Shown here one piece after another: positions 1-7,021 of a DNA stretch of 12,480 nucleotides. The position numbers were made by a program, and so were the translations under genes. The stretch comes from Clostridia bacterium (GTDB taxonomy: Bacteria; Bacillota; Clostridia; Christensenellales; Borkfalkiaceae), in the NCBI GenBank assembly GCA_900767195.1, contig CAAFYG010000065.1, forward strand, positions 1 through 12,480, written 5' to 3'. Position 1 is the first letter of the stretch. Every line of letters begins with the position of its first letter. A model generated the notes under the pieces. The model ran no database searches and was not told the DNA's origin. It saw only the letters and a list, made by a program, of their open reading frames with translations.

Positions 1-836
1 AGATTTCCGACGAGCTTGGCGGCGTGAAGAGCTATGTTCTTCCCGACGGCGTAGGCGGAAGATTTTCCGAGCTTTGCCCCGTGGGACTTCTTCCCGCGGC
101 GGTACTCGGCGTCGATATCAAAGGTTTGCTTGCCGGCGCGGCGTATATGGATTCGATCTGCCGCTCCTCTTCGATGGCGAAAAACCCCGCGCTTGCCTGC
201 GCCGTATTGCAGGTTGCCGCGATGAACGGCGGCAAAAACATCGGCGTGATGATGCCCTATTCCGATAATCTGAAATACCTTGCCGACTGGTATTGCCAGC
301 TCTGGGCGGAATCGCTCGGCAAAAACGAAACGCTGGACGGCAAACCCTGCAACGTAGGTCAGACGCCCGTAAAATCGCTCGGCGTAACCGATCAGCACTC
401 GCAGGTGCAACTCTACACCGAAGGTCCGTACGATAAAGTGGTTACTTTCCTTTCTTTGAAGAAATACGCCTGCGAATTTCCTATTCCGAAAGGTTGCGAG
501 AGCATTCCCGACGTTTCGTTCCTCGGCGGACACACGATGGAAGAGCTGATTCGGGCGGAAAACGCGGCCACGGCTTACGCGCTGACGAAAGCGGGAAGAA
601 TGAATTACACGCTGTGGATTCCCGAATTAAATGCGTTTACGCTCGGCGAGCTTTTATTCCTCTTCGAATTGCAAACGGCGTATGCGGGCGCGATGTTCAA
701 TATCAACACGTTTAATCAGCCGGGCGTTGAAGAAGGCAAAAAAGCCACGTTCGCGCTGCTCGGAAAAGCGGGCTACGCGCAAAAGAAGCAGGAACTCGAT
801 TCTCTGCCCGAAAAGAAAGCCGATTATATCGTTTAA
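1..836 (+). CDS. pgi: Glucose-6-phosphate isomerase, C-terminal part (5' truncated by window)
   Basis: Interconverts glucose 6-phosphate and fructose 6-phosphate in the cytoplasm, in glycolysis and gluconeogenesis. The reading frame is open to the window edge (first full codon at base 3), and the residues before the GTG at 24 (ISDELGG) continue the protein, so that GTG is an internal Val and not a start. About 277 residues are visible. Seen motifs: the isomerase signature GGRFS followed by a PVGLLP segment (from base 54), the active-site segment TDQHSQVQLYTEGP (about 387-428), and the C-terminal signature QPGVEEGKK (about 718-743), whose first Lys matches the family's catalytic lysine. The C-terminus at base 836 looks complete. 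A strong terminator follows at once, so this is the last gene of its transcript. The family call is firm; only the N-terminal part is missing, because of the window cut. Confidence 0.96.
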   Translation, partial: ISDELGGVKSYVLPDGVGGRFSELCPVGLLPAAVLGVDIKGLLAGAAYMDSICRSSSMAKNPALACAVLQVAAMNGGKNIGVMMPYSDNLKYLADWYCQLWAESLGKNETLDGKPCNVGQTPVKSLGVTDQHSQVQLYTEGPYDKVVTFLSLKKYACEFPIPKGCESIPDVSFLGGHTMEELIRAENAATAYALTKAGRMNYTLWIPELNAFTLGELLFLFELQTAYAGAMFNINTFNQPGVEEGKKATFALLGKAGYAQKKQELDSLPEKKADYIV

Positions 837-860
837 TCGCCTGTAAATTAAGAATTCCTT

Positions 861-903
861 ATTCCGTCGGCGGCGCGGTTTGCCCTGCCGGCGGAATTTT
901 TTT
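861..903 (+). terminator. Rho-independent terminator of pgi
   Basis: An 11-bp stem (left arm 861-871, right arm 887-897, one G-U pair at 867/891) with a 15-nt loop is followed by a run of seven T at 897-903. It starts 25 bp after the pgi stop codon and has the classic layout of an intrinsic terminator. It separates pgi from the downstream mazF transcript. Confidence 0.85.
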
Positions 904-912
904 GCTGTTTTT

Positions 913-941
913 TTGGCGAATTTCGGGCGGCTGCGTATAAA
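913..941 (+). promoter_or_regulatory. Possible sigma-A promoter for mazF
   Basis: TTGGCG at 913-918 and TATAAA at 936-941 are separated by 17 bp, a reasonable match to the sigma-A consensus just after the pgi terminator. Transcription would start near 948 and leave a leader of about 90 nt. A second AT-rich stretch (TATTAT at 996-1001) lies closer to the gene but has no good -35 partner. Confidence 0.35.
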
Positions 942-1036
942 AAGCGCGCGGCGCGGCAATACTTCAAAGGCGAACGGAAGAGCCTCGATATTACATATTA
1001 TATCGTAGGGAAGTCTTTCACGCAAGAGGTAGAAAA

Positions 1037-1399
1037 ATGAACGTAAAACGAGGTGAATTATATTATGCCGATCTTTCCCCCGTAGTGGGCAGCGAGCAGG
1101 GCGGCGTACGCCCCGTGCTTGTGGTGCAGAACGACGTCGGCAACAAATATTCCCCCACCGTGATCGCCGCCGCCGTAACGAGCAAAATCAACAAAGCGAA
1201 ACTTCCCACGCATATCGAGCTTCCCTCCGCCTACGGCCTGGCGAAAGACAGCGTGATCCTTCTCGAACAGATCCGCACTCTCGATAAACGCCGGCTGAAA
1301 GAGAGAATCGGCGAACTGCCGCCCGAGGCGATGAGCCGCGTAAACCGCGCGATTTTAATTTCTTTGGGATTTCCGACAGATGTGAGAACGCATTTCTGA
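1037..1399 (+). CDS. mazF: MazF/EndoA-type mRNA endoribonuclease (type II toxin), no visible antitoxin partner
   Basis: Predicted PemK/MazF-fold toxin that cleaves single-stranded RNA at a short recognition sequence. The 120-aa length fits the family (B. subtilis EndoA is about 116 aa). The N-terminus RGELYYADLSPVVGSEQGGVRPVL and the central segment DSVILLEQIRTLDK are near-identical in pattern to EndoA. Ser19, Arg25 and Thr48 align with residues reported as important for RNA cleavage in that family, so it looks active. The start is supported by an AGAGGT ribosome binding site about 8 nt upstream. B. subtilis encodes the antitoxin EndoAI/MazE directly upstream of endoA. Here only about 130 bp lie between the pgi terminator and this gene, too little for an antitoxin of 80-90 aa, and none lies downstream. 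It appears to be a single-gene transcript. Family call is firm; toxin activity in the cell is inferred. Confidence 0.93.
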   Translation: MNVKRGELYYADLSPVVGSEQGGVRPVLVVQNDVGNKYSPTVIAAAVTSKINKAKLPTHIELPSAYGLAKDSVILLEQIRTLDKRRLKERIGELPPEAMSRVNRAILISLGFPTDVRTHF

Positions 1400-1425
1400 A
1401 ATCATTTTCAATAAATTTTCCAACA

Positions 1426-1450
1426 GGCTTCCTTGCGGGGAAGTCTTTTT
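1426..1450 (+). terminator. Likely intrinsic terminator of mazF
   Basis: A 7-bp stem (1426-1432 with 1439-1445, one G-U pair) with a 6-nt loop is followed by five T at 1446-1450. It lies 26 bp after the mazF stop codon and upstream of the spoIIE promoter. The stem is short, so termination may be partial. Confidence 0.5.
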
Positions 1451-1457
1451 CCGAAAA

Positions 1458-1520
1458 CGACGAAAACGCAAAAAAACAGCGAAAAACCGCCAAATTTTTC
1501 AAAATCGGTTGTGCTATAAT
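1458..1520 (+). promoter_or_regulatory. spoIIE promoter: extended -10, weak -35, possible Spo0A box
   Basis: A perfect TATAAT at 1515-1520 preceded by TGC forms an extended -10 element. No TTGACA-like box is present at 17 bp, or at the 21 bp reported for the B. subtilis spoIIE promoter. CGACGAA at 1458-1464 matches six of seven positions of the TGNCGAA Spo0A box, about 50 bp before the -10. In B. subtilis spoIIE is transcribed by sigma-A RNA polymerase with Spo0A~P. The -10 is clear; the Spo0A box is one degenerate match and only suggestive. Confidence 0.55.
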
Positions 1521-1556
1521 GGCAGTATCGAAAGAACATTTTGGCGGAGGACTGTG

Positions 1557-3899
1557 ATGCACACCACCGAACGCAGCGGAAAAACTCTTTTATTCTACAT
1601 ATCTTTTACCGCGCTTTGCGCGCTTTTTTTCTTCCTCGGAAATAATTTCGAGCCGTACGCGCTCGCGCTGCTTTTCGCCGCGCTTTCCGCGCACGCTTCG
1701 CCGATCGGCTGCTGCGCCTGTTTTACCGCCGCTTCCGCCGTGGCATTAAACGGCAACGTCGCGCTTGTATGCGCGGGCGAAGCCGCCGTATTATTCGCCG
1801 GATTTTCCGCTTGCGAGCGCATATCCCGCGAAAGCCGCGAAGCCGCCCGTAAAGCCGCGCCGATCCCCTTTTTCACGTTGTTTTTCACGCTGACTTTGTT
1901 CGTGATCTTCGCGCCGTTTTCGCCTTACGCGTTGCCGCCCGTTTTCGCGTTTTTAAACGACGCGCTCGTGCAGAAAATCGCCGTGGCGGCGATCGTCTAT
2001 CTTTTGTCCGCGGTGTTTTCCGTAGCGGCGAAAGCGATTTTGTTCCGTCTTTTAAAATGCCGCCTGCGCGCCGACGAAATTATTTTTTCTCTGCTTTTAT
2101 TCGTGCTTTCGGGCATAGGTCTTTGCCGCGCGTTTACGCCCGACGTATATCTCGGCGTCGCGTTTTTTATTCTTCTGTTTTATGCCGCCGCCGTAAAAGA
2201 TAGTTCCTCGGCGGTTGCCGCGTTCGTGCTTGCGTTGCCCGCCGCGTTCTCGGGCGTATCGCTCGAAAAATTTTTCGTTTTCGGCGTGGCGATCACGGCG
2301 TTTGCGCCGCTCGGTCGGCTGCCCGCCGTGTTTGCGCTGATTTTAAGCTACTTCTTTTTCGGCGTCTGCGAAAACGTTTTCGAAACGGCAACGACATATC
2401 TCGTGCCTTGGGTTTTGTGCGTGCTGCTGCCCTCGCTTTTCTTTCTTCTTCTGCCCTCCGCCGTAATTTCGCGTGCGGAAAACAAACTGGTTTTCTATCG
2501 CGAAAAGCACCTTTCGCGCATCGCCATCAACCGTAACCGTGCCGCAATCGGCGAACAACTCTTCGAAATCTCCGCCGTTTTCCGCGAAATCGAAAGCTCG
2601 TTCACCGCTCTTTCTTCCAGCGATTCGAAAGACGGCGCAAAAGAATTTATGTGCAAGTGCGTAACAGACGGCGTGTGCGGAAGATGCCCCGGATATTCGG
2701 AATGCAACAAAGAGCTGAATACGCGCGCACAGATCGAAAAACTGATTGAAATCGGCTGCATCAAAGGCAGAGTAAGTCTGATAGACATTCCCGAAAAACT
2801 CGCCGCCGTATGCCGCGATCAGAGCGGACTGCTCTTCGCTGCGAACAAACAGCTTGCCGAGTACCGCAAATACATTGTGGAAGCGGACAACGCAGCGGGC
2901 GGCAGAGAGCTTTTATCGAAACAGGCGCAGGCGATCAGCGAAATTTTAAAAGGTCTTGCGCTGGAACAGAGCGCGCCTTTCGCGTCGCAGCGCGATAAAG
3001 AAAAAGCCGTGGCTCTCGCGCTGCAAAAAGCGGGAATCGTGTGCAGCGAAACAATGCTCTGCAAAACGTTTTCGGGAGACGATTCGCCCGTGCTTTCGCT
3101 GGTAACGTACGGCAAAGCGGACGTAAAAAAAATAGCGGCGGCGGCTTCCGAAGTTTTAAAAACGCCGATGATGATTTCCGAAAGAATCACCCTTTCCAAC
3201 GATAAATTCTGCTGTATTTTGCGCAAAAAACCGATCTTCGACGCGGCGTTCGGCGTGGCGAGCGAAAAAAAGCACGGCGAAAGCGCAAGCGGTGACACTC
3301 ATTCGGTGATCCGCATCGACGAACGGCGGTTTATGGTGGCTCTGTCAGACGGCATGGGCAGCGGCGAATACGCAAAAAAGGTTTCGGAAACGGCAATTTC
3401 GCTTTTAGAGAGTTTTTATCGGGCGAAAATGCCCTCCGATCTCGTGCTTTCCACGGTGAATAAACTGCTTTCTTTCAGCAAAGAAGAAACGTTTGCCTGC
3501 GTAGACGTAGCCGTGGTGGATCTCGACAGCGGCAAGGCGGACATCGTGAAAATCGGCTCGCCGATGGGGTTTATTTTATCGGACAACACGCTGAAAATTA
3601 TGGAAAGCGATTCGCTGCCCTTAGGCATTTTAGAAGCGATGCACCCCACCGCCTCCACCTGTTATCTGAAAGACAACGACGTTCTGCTTTTCGTGAGCGA
3701 CGGCGTAACTTCCGCGTTTTCCTCTTCCGGCGAGCTTTTAGACGAGCTGAAAAAAATCCCCTGCTATAACCCGCAGGAGATTGCCGACAGATTGCTTGCC
3801 GAAGTGCTGCGCCGCGAGAACGGAACGGCGCAGGACGACATCACCGTTGTGGCGGTGCGGCTTTACAAAGGCGCGGCAACCGAATCCGCCGCAGGTTGA
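1557..3899 (+). CDS. spoIIE: Stage II sporulation protein E, membrane-bound PP2C-type serine phosphatase
   Basis: SpoIIE acts at the asymmetric division septum, where it dephosphorylates SpoIIAA-P and so releases sigma-F in the forespore. The start chosen is the ATG at 1557, 6 nt after a GGCGGAGG ribosome binding site. An upstream in-frame ATG at 1509 lies before the promoter -10, so it cannot be used. The product is 780 aa (B. subtilis 827). Residues 1 to about 320 are strongly hydrophobic and hold many membrane segments. A linker region (about 330-570) contains a cysteine cluster, CxCx5CxxCx5C, at 366-383. The C-terminal PP2C domain (about 570-772) shows the metal-binding SDGMGSG at 597-603, then IGSPMGF, SLPLGIL, LLFVSDGV and the final acidic motif QDDITVV at 759-765. 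All catalytic motifs are intact. It is transcribed alone, and the tilS-hprT-ftsH genes often found after spoIIE are absent. Confidence 0.96.
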   Translation: MHTTERSGKTLLFYISFTALCALFFFLGNNFEPYALALLFAALSAHASPIGCCACFTAASAVALNGNVALVCAGEAAVLFAGFSACERISRESREAARKAAPIPFFTLFFTLTLFVIFAPFSPYALPPVFAFLNDALVQKIAVAAIVYLLSAVFSVAAKAILFRLLKCRLRADEIIFSLLLFVLSGIGLCRAFTPDVYLGVAFFILLFYAAAVKDSSSAVAAFVLALPAAFSGVSLEKFFVFGVAITAFAPLGRLPAVFALILSYFFFGVCENVFETATTYLVPWVLCVLLPSLFFLLLPSAVISRAENKLVFYREKHLSRIAINRNRAAIGEQLFEISAVFREIESSFTALSSSDSKDGAKEFMCKCVTDGVCGRCPGYSECNKELNTRAQIEKLIEIGCIKGRVSLIDIPEKLAAVCRDQSGLLFAANKQLAEYRKYIVEADNAAGGRELLSKQAQAISEILKGLALEQSAPFASQRDKEKAVALALQKAGIVCSETMLCKTFSGDDSPVLSLVTYGKADVKKIAAAASEVLKTPMMISERITLSNDKFCCILRKKPIFDAAFGVASEKKHGESASGDTHSVIRIDERRFMVALSDGMGSGEYAKKVSETAISLLESFYRAKMPSDLVLSTVNKLLSFSKEETFACVDVAVVDLDSGKADIVKIGSPMGFILSDNTLKIMESDSLPLGILEAMHPTASTCYLKDNDVLLFVSDGVTSAFSSSGELLDELKKIPCYNPQEIADRLLAEVLRRENGTAQDDITVVAVRLYKGAATESAAG

Positions 3900-3914
3900 A
3901 AAGCAGGCAAAAGT

Positions 3915-4718
3915 TTATTTCATTCTTTTATCGGGAAGAAAATCCGCGGGCAAAGCGCCGAATCGGCGGCGAAAACTGCGCGTAAAATTCGAAGCGTTTT
4001 CGTATCCCGCGGAAAACGCCGCTTCCGCCACGGCGCATTTGCCCGTTTCGAGAAGTTCTCTTGCGTATTGCAGCCGCAGATTTTCGATATAGTTATGCGG
4101 CGAAACGCCGTATGCGCGCAAAAACAGACGGTGAAAATATTGCGGCGTGATTTTACAAATTCCGCTTAATTTTTCCACGGAAATTTTTTCGTCGCGATAA
4201 TTTTCGTGAATATAATCCTCGGCGGGGCGCAAAATTTCGTATTTCTTTTTTGAATACAATAAATCGATGCTCCTTCGCAATTCTTCGAAAATTTCCGCAA
4301 GTATCGCATGGCAACGAATACGGAATCCGGGTTTTCTCCCGAGCCATTCGCGGCGGAATTTATCGGCGAGTATTTCAAAACGCTTGTTTCCCCGCACAAT
4401 CCGAAAATCGCCGAGAAAATCTTCGCATTGAAATTTTAAAAACAAAATAAAGCCGCTGCTATCCTCCGAAGTTTTCGCAACCTCGTCGATATGCCTTATT
4501 TTCGGCGGAATTAAATAAATTTTCCCCTTTTCGATTGTGATTTCACGCGTTGCGCCGTCTTTTAAAAAATACAGAGCTCGCCTGTCGCCGCACTCGGAAA
4601 AATAAATCTCGTAAAAATCGGTTGTAAAAACGTACCGTCCCGATTTATCGTCCACTTCTTTTGCGGCAATAATCTCGGGCGTATGCGCGCCATCGGTATA
4701 TAAAAGTTTAAAATCCAT
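3915..4718 (-). CDS. AraC-family transcriptional regulator, divergent from the glycyl radical operon
   Basis: 267-aa DNA-binding regulator. The N-terminal part (about 1-150) looks like an AraC-type cupin sensor domain, with the typical strand-turn YLIPPKIRH near 68-76. The C-terminal part (about 163-262) carries the two helix-turn-helix units of the AraC/XylS family: the first near 178-201 (ISVEKLSGICKITPQYFHRLF), the second near 228-251 (CAVAEAAFSAGYENASNFTR). The start is supported by an AAAGGAG ribosome binding site about 10 nt upstream. The gene is divergent from the glycyl radical enzyme gene and its 3' end faces spoIIE with a 15-bp gap. By analogy with other divergent AraC pairs it probably senses the substrate or product of the enzyme and activates that operon; this is inferred. 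The effector is not identifiable from sequence. Confidence 0.93.
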   Translation of the reverse strand: MDFKLLYTDGAHTPEIIAAKEVDDKSGRYVFTTDFYEIYFSECGDRRALYFLKDGATREITIEKGKIYLIPPKIRHIDEVAKTSEDSSGFILFLKFQCEDFLGDFRIVRGNKRFEILADKFRREWLGRKPGFRIRCHAILAEIFEELRRSIDLLYSKKKYEILRPAEDYIHENYRDEKISVEKLSGICKITPQYFHRLFLRAYGVSPHNYIENLRLQYARELLETGKCAVAEAAFSAGYENASNFTRSFRRRFGALPADFLPDKRMK

Positions 4719-4739
4719 TTTTTATCCGCTCCTTTTTTA

Positions 4740-4768
4740 ATTATAGCGGATATTTTTTATTTTGTCAA
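4740..4768 (-). promoter_or_regulatory. Perfect consensus sigma-A promoter of the araC-type gene
   Basis: On the minus strand, TTGACA (4768-4763) and TATAAT (4745-4740) match the sigma-A consensus at all twelve positions with the ideal 17-bp spacer. The predicted start, near 4733, falls at the edge of the ribosome binding site (GGAG at 4732-4729), leaving a leader of only about 15 nt before the ATG at 4718. Confidence 0.8.
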
Positions 4769-4808
4769 ACATTCTGTTTCTTTTTTGAATACTCGTTTAG
4801 GTTTTTTC

Positions 4809-4838
4809 TTGACTTATTCCACGCAAGAACGCTATACT
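4809..4838 (+). promoter_or_regulatory. Sigma-A promoter of the glycyl radical enzyme operon
   Basis: TTGACT at 4809-4814 and TATACT at 4833-4838 are separated by 18 bp, each one base off consensus. Transcription would start near 4845, with a 28-nt leader. The 40 bp between this -35 and the -35 of the divergent promoter (4769-4808) is the natural place for the AraC-type regulator to bind. Two T-rich similar stretches near 4777-4787 and 4800-4812 could be half-sites, but the similarity is weak. Confidence 0.65.
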
Positions 4839-4872
4839 GAATCTGCAATAAACCAAAAGCGAGGCAAAAATT

Positions 4873-6996
4873 ATGGAAAAAAGAATACAGACTTTACTCG
4901 AACTTTCAACCGTGCAGGACATCTATCCCGCGCCCGTTGCCACCGTCTACGATCGGATCATAGAATGTGAACCCGATCCCGTGATCGACGCGCTGAAATT
5001 CGCGGCGTATATGCAAAATCAGGCGGTAGTCACCGAGCCGCAACTGCGTTTGCCCGGCATGTTCCGCTTCGACGGAAGTTTTCGCGGCGATTTGTTTCAA
5101 CGCCCCGGCTATCCGCGTTGGCGTCAGATTGCCGCTTTATTTTATTTAAAACCGTATAAAAATCTCGTTACGTTCGAATGGGAACACTCCGTGCTTGATT
5201 ATAAGCTTATTCTCGAAAACGGCTTGGACGGCTTGCTGAAAAAAATCGAAAAATCGGAAGAAACGCACGCAGGCGATAAAGAGCGGCTCGATTATCTGCG
5301 CGCCTTAAAAATCGTATGTAACGGAATGATCGCGTGGTGCGAACGCCTTGCAAGCGGTTTCGAAGCCGCCGCGAAAACCGCTGCGGATTCCGCCCGCCGC
5401 CGCGAACTTACCGATACCGCCGCCGCATGCCGCCGCTCGCCGAGATTTCCCGCGCAGAGTTTCCGCGAAGCGATCACCGCCGTTTCGATCTGCTTCCATT
5501 TCAACCCGGACAGCATCGGTTTGATCGACAGATACTTATATCCGTACTACACGCGCGATCTGCAAAGCGGAAAAATCACGAAAGCCGAAGCGAAAAGTCT
5601 TTTGCAGGAATTTTTCGTAACCGTCAAGGCGAATACCCCCTATTTTGCGGGCAATGCGGATAAAGGCGGCGAATCGCACTTTGCCTTGGGCGGCTACGAC
5701 GAAGATATGAACGACGGCTGGAACGAGCTTTCCGAGCTTATTTTAGAAGCACTTCTCGAACTGCCGATGTGCTGCCCGCAGATTTCGCTGCGGCATACGA
5801 AAAAAACGCCATTTGCGGTGCTTTACAAACTGCTTGATTGCGAACGGCGCGATAGCTATAAGCGCATTGCGTTCGTTGCCGACGAGCCGAGAATCGAAGC
5901 TTTTACGAAAATTCTCGGCTTGCCCCTCTCGCTCGCCGTAAATTACACCACGGTGGGCTGCAACGAAACGGCGTTTCCGGGCGGCGTGGATTTTAGCGGC
6001 GCATATATCAATATCGTCCGCTCTGTCGATACTCTTTTAAACGGGCGTCGCAAAGAGTTTGCCGCCTGCGCAACGTATAAAGAATTTTTCGCGCTGTTTC
6101 AATCGATTCTCAAAGATACCGTAAACGAAGCGCTTTACTATCAAAATTTATTCAATGCCGCGCGCTCGAAAGATATCGACGTGATCTCTTCTTTGTTTAT
6201 GCCGGGATGTATCGAAAGCGCGAAAAGCGCAACGCAGGGCGGCGCAAAGCGGCTTTCCGCAAACCTGAATATGATCGGCTTAATAAGCTTGATCGATTCG
6301 GTTTCCGCAATCAAACAACTCGTTTACGACGAAAAACGCGTTTCGGCGCAAGAGCTTTGCGAACTGCTCGATAACGACTGGGGCGACGGCGAATTACGCG
6401 CCTACGTACTCAACCGCGGAAAATTCTTCGGCAACAACGACGAACATTCCGAAAGCGTTGCCATAAGCGTTACGAACGCGTTGTACGAAATTATTTCTCC
6501 GCTTTCCGAAGAATTCGGGCATAAACTTCTCGTCGGCTGCTTCGAAGGATACAATCCGCACTCTGCGTGGTTCGGCGCGGTTACGCCCGCCACCCCGGAC
6601 GGCAGAAAGCGCGGCGAGCCGTTTATGATCGGCGTGGGGCAATGGCACGGGCGCGATAAAAACGGGCTGACTTCGCTTTTATTATCGGTGGCGCACATGG
6701 ATCCTTCGAAAATTTTAACGGGCAGTCTTGTGTTCAACGTTGCGCTCGATCCTTCGATGGTACAAAACGATGAAAAATTTTTAAAAACGGTTGCGTTGTT
6801 CGAAACGTTTTTAAACGAGGGCGGCGTACAGTTTCAAGTCAATCACGTATCGCGCGAAACGCTTCTGCAGGCGGAAAAAACGCCCGAAAATTACGGCTCG
6901 TTGCGCGTGCGCGTAAGCGGCTTTTCCGCGTACTACACAAAGCTCTTCCCCGAACTCAGAAACGAAATTTTAAAACGGACGGAACACTCCGATTAA
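4873..6996 (+). CDS. Glycyl radical enzyme (pyruvate formate-lyase-like superfamily), substrate unknown
   Basis: Enzyme that stores a radical on a backbone glycine and passes it to a catalytic cysteine. The radical motif RVRVSGFSAYYTKL is present with Gly683 about 25 residues from the C-terminus (the usual Tyr after Gly is Phe). The catalytic loop reads VGCNETAFPG, giving Cys363 and Glu365. Pyruvate formate-lyase has two adjacent cysteines here, so this is not that enzyme. Cys-x-Glu is the arrangement of eliminase-type members such as glycerol/propanediol dehydratase, choline trimethylamine-lyase and hydroxyproline dehydratase, which usually read GCVEP. Length is 707 aa, against roughly 780-850 for most of those, with the shortening probably in the N-terminal domain. 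The start has GAGG 8 nt upstream. The activase gene follows after 25 bp in the same operon. No microcompartment or small-subunit gene is nearby. The superfamily is certain; the reaction is not known. Confidence 0.93.
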   Translation: MEKRIQTLLELSTVQDIYPAPVATVYDRIIECEPDPVIDALKFAAYMQNQAVVTEPQLRLPGMFRFDGSFRGDLFQRPGYPRWRQIAALFYLKPYKNLVTFEWEHSVLDYKLILENGLDGLLKKIEKSEETHAGDKERLDYLRALKIVCNGMIAWCERLASGFEAAAKTAADSARRRELTDTAAACRRSPRFPAQSFREAITAVSICFHFNPDSIGLIDRYLYPYYTRDLQSGKITKAEAKSLLQEFFVTVKANTPYFAGNADKGGESHFALGGYDEDMNDGWNELSELILEALLELPMCCPQISLRHTKKTPFAVLYKLLDCERRDSYKRIAFVADEPRIEAFTKILGLPLSLAVNYTTVGCNETAFPGGVDFSGAYINIVRSVDTLLNGRRKEFAACATYKEFFALFQSILKDTVNEALYYQNLFNAARSKDIDVISSLFMPGCIESAKSATQGGAKRLSANLNMIGLISLIDSVSAIKQLVYDEKRVSAQELCELLDNDWGDGELRAYVLNRGKFFGNNDEHSESVAISVTNALYEIISPLSEEFGHKLLVGCFEGYNPHSAWFGAVTPATPDGRKRGEPFMIGVGQWHGRDKNGLTSLLLSVAHMDPSKILTGSLVFNVALDPSMVQNDEKFLKTVALFETFLNEGGVQFQVNHVSRETLLQAEKTPENYGSLRVRVSGFSAYYTKLFPELRNEILKRTEHSD

Positions 6997-7021
6997 GCAA
7001 AATTCAGCGAGGAAACGCGAT

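Noticed and set aside
913..1008. 31-codon TTG-started frame upstream of mazF as a possible antitoxin
   Set aside because: It is far shorter than MazE, has no ribosome binding site, does not resemble a ribbon-helix-helix or AbrB-type protein, and its start overlaps the likely promoter.
1509..1556. Upstream ATG as the spoIIE start
   Set aside because: It lies before the TATAAT at 1515-1520 and lacks a ribosome binding site, while the ATG at 1557 has GGCGGAGG at 6 nt.
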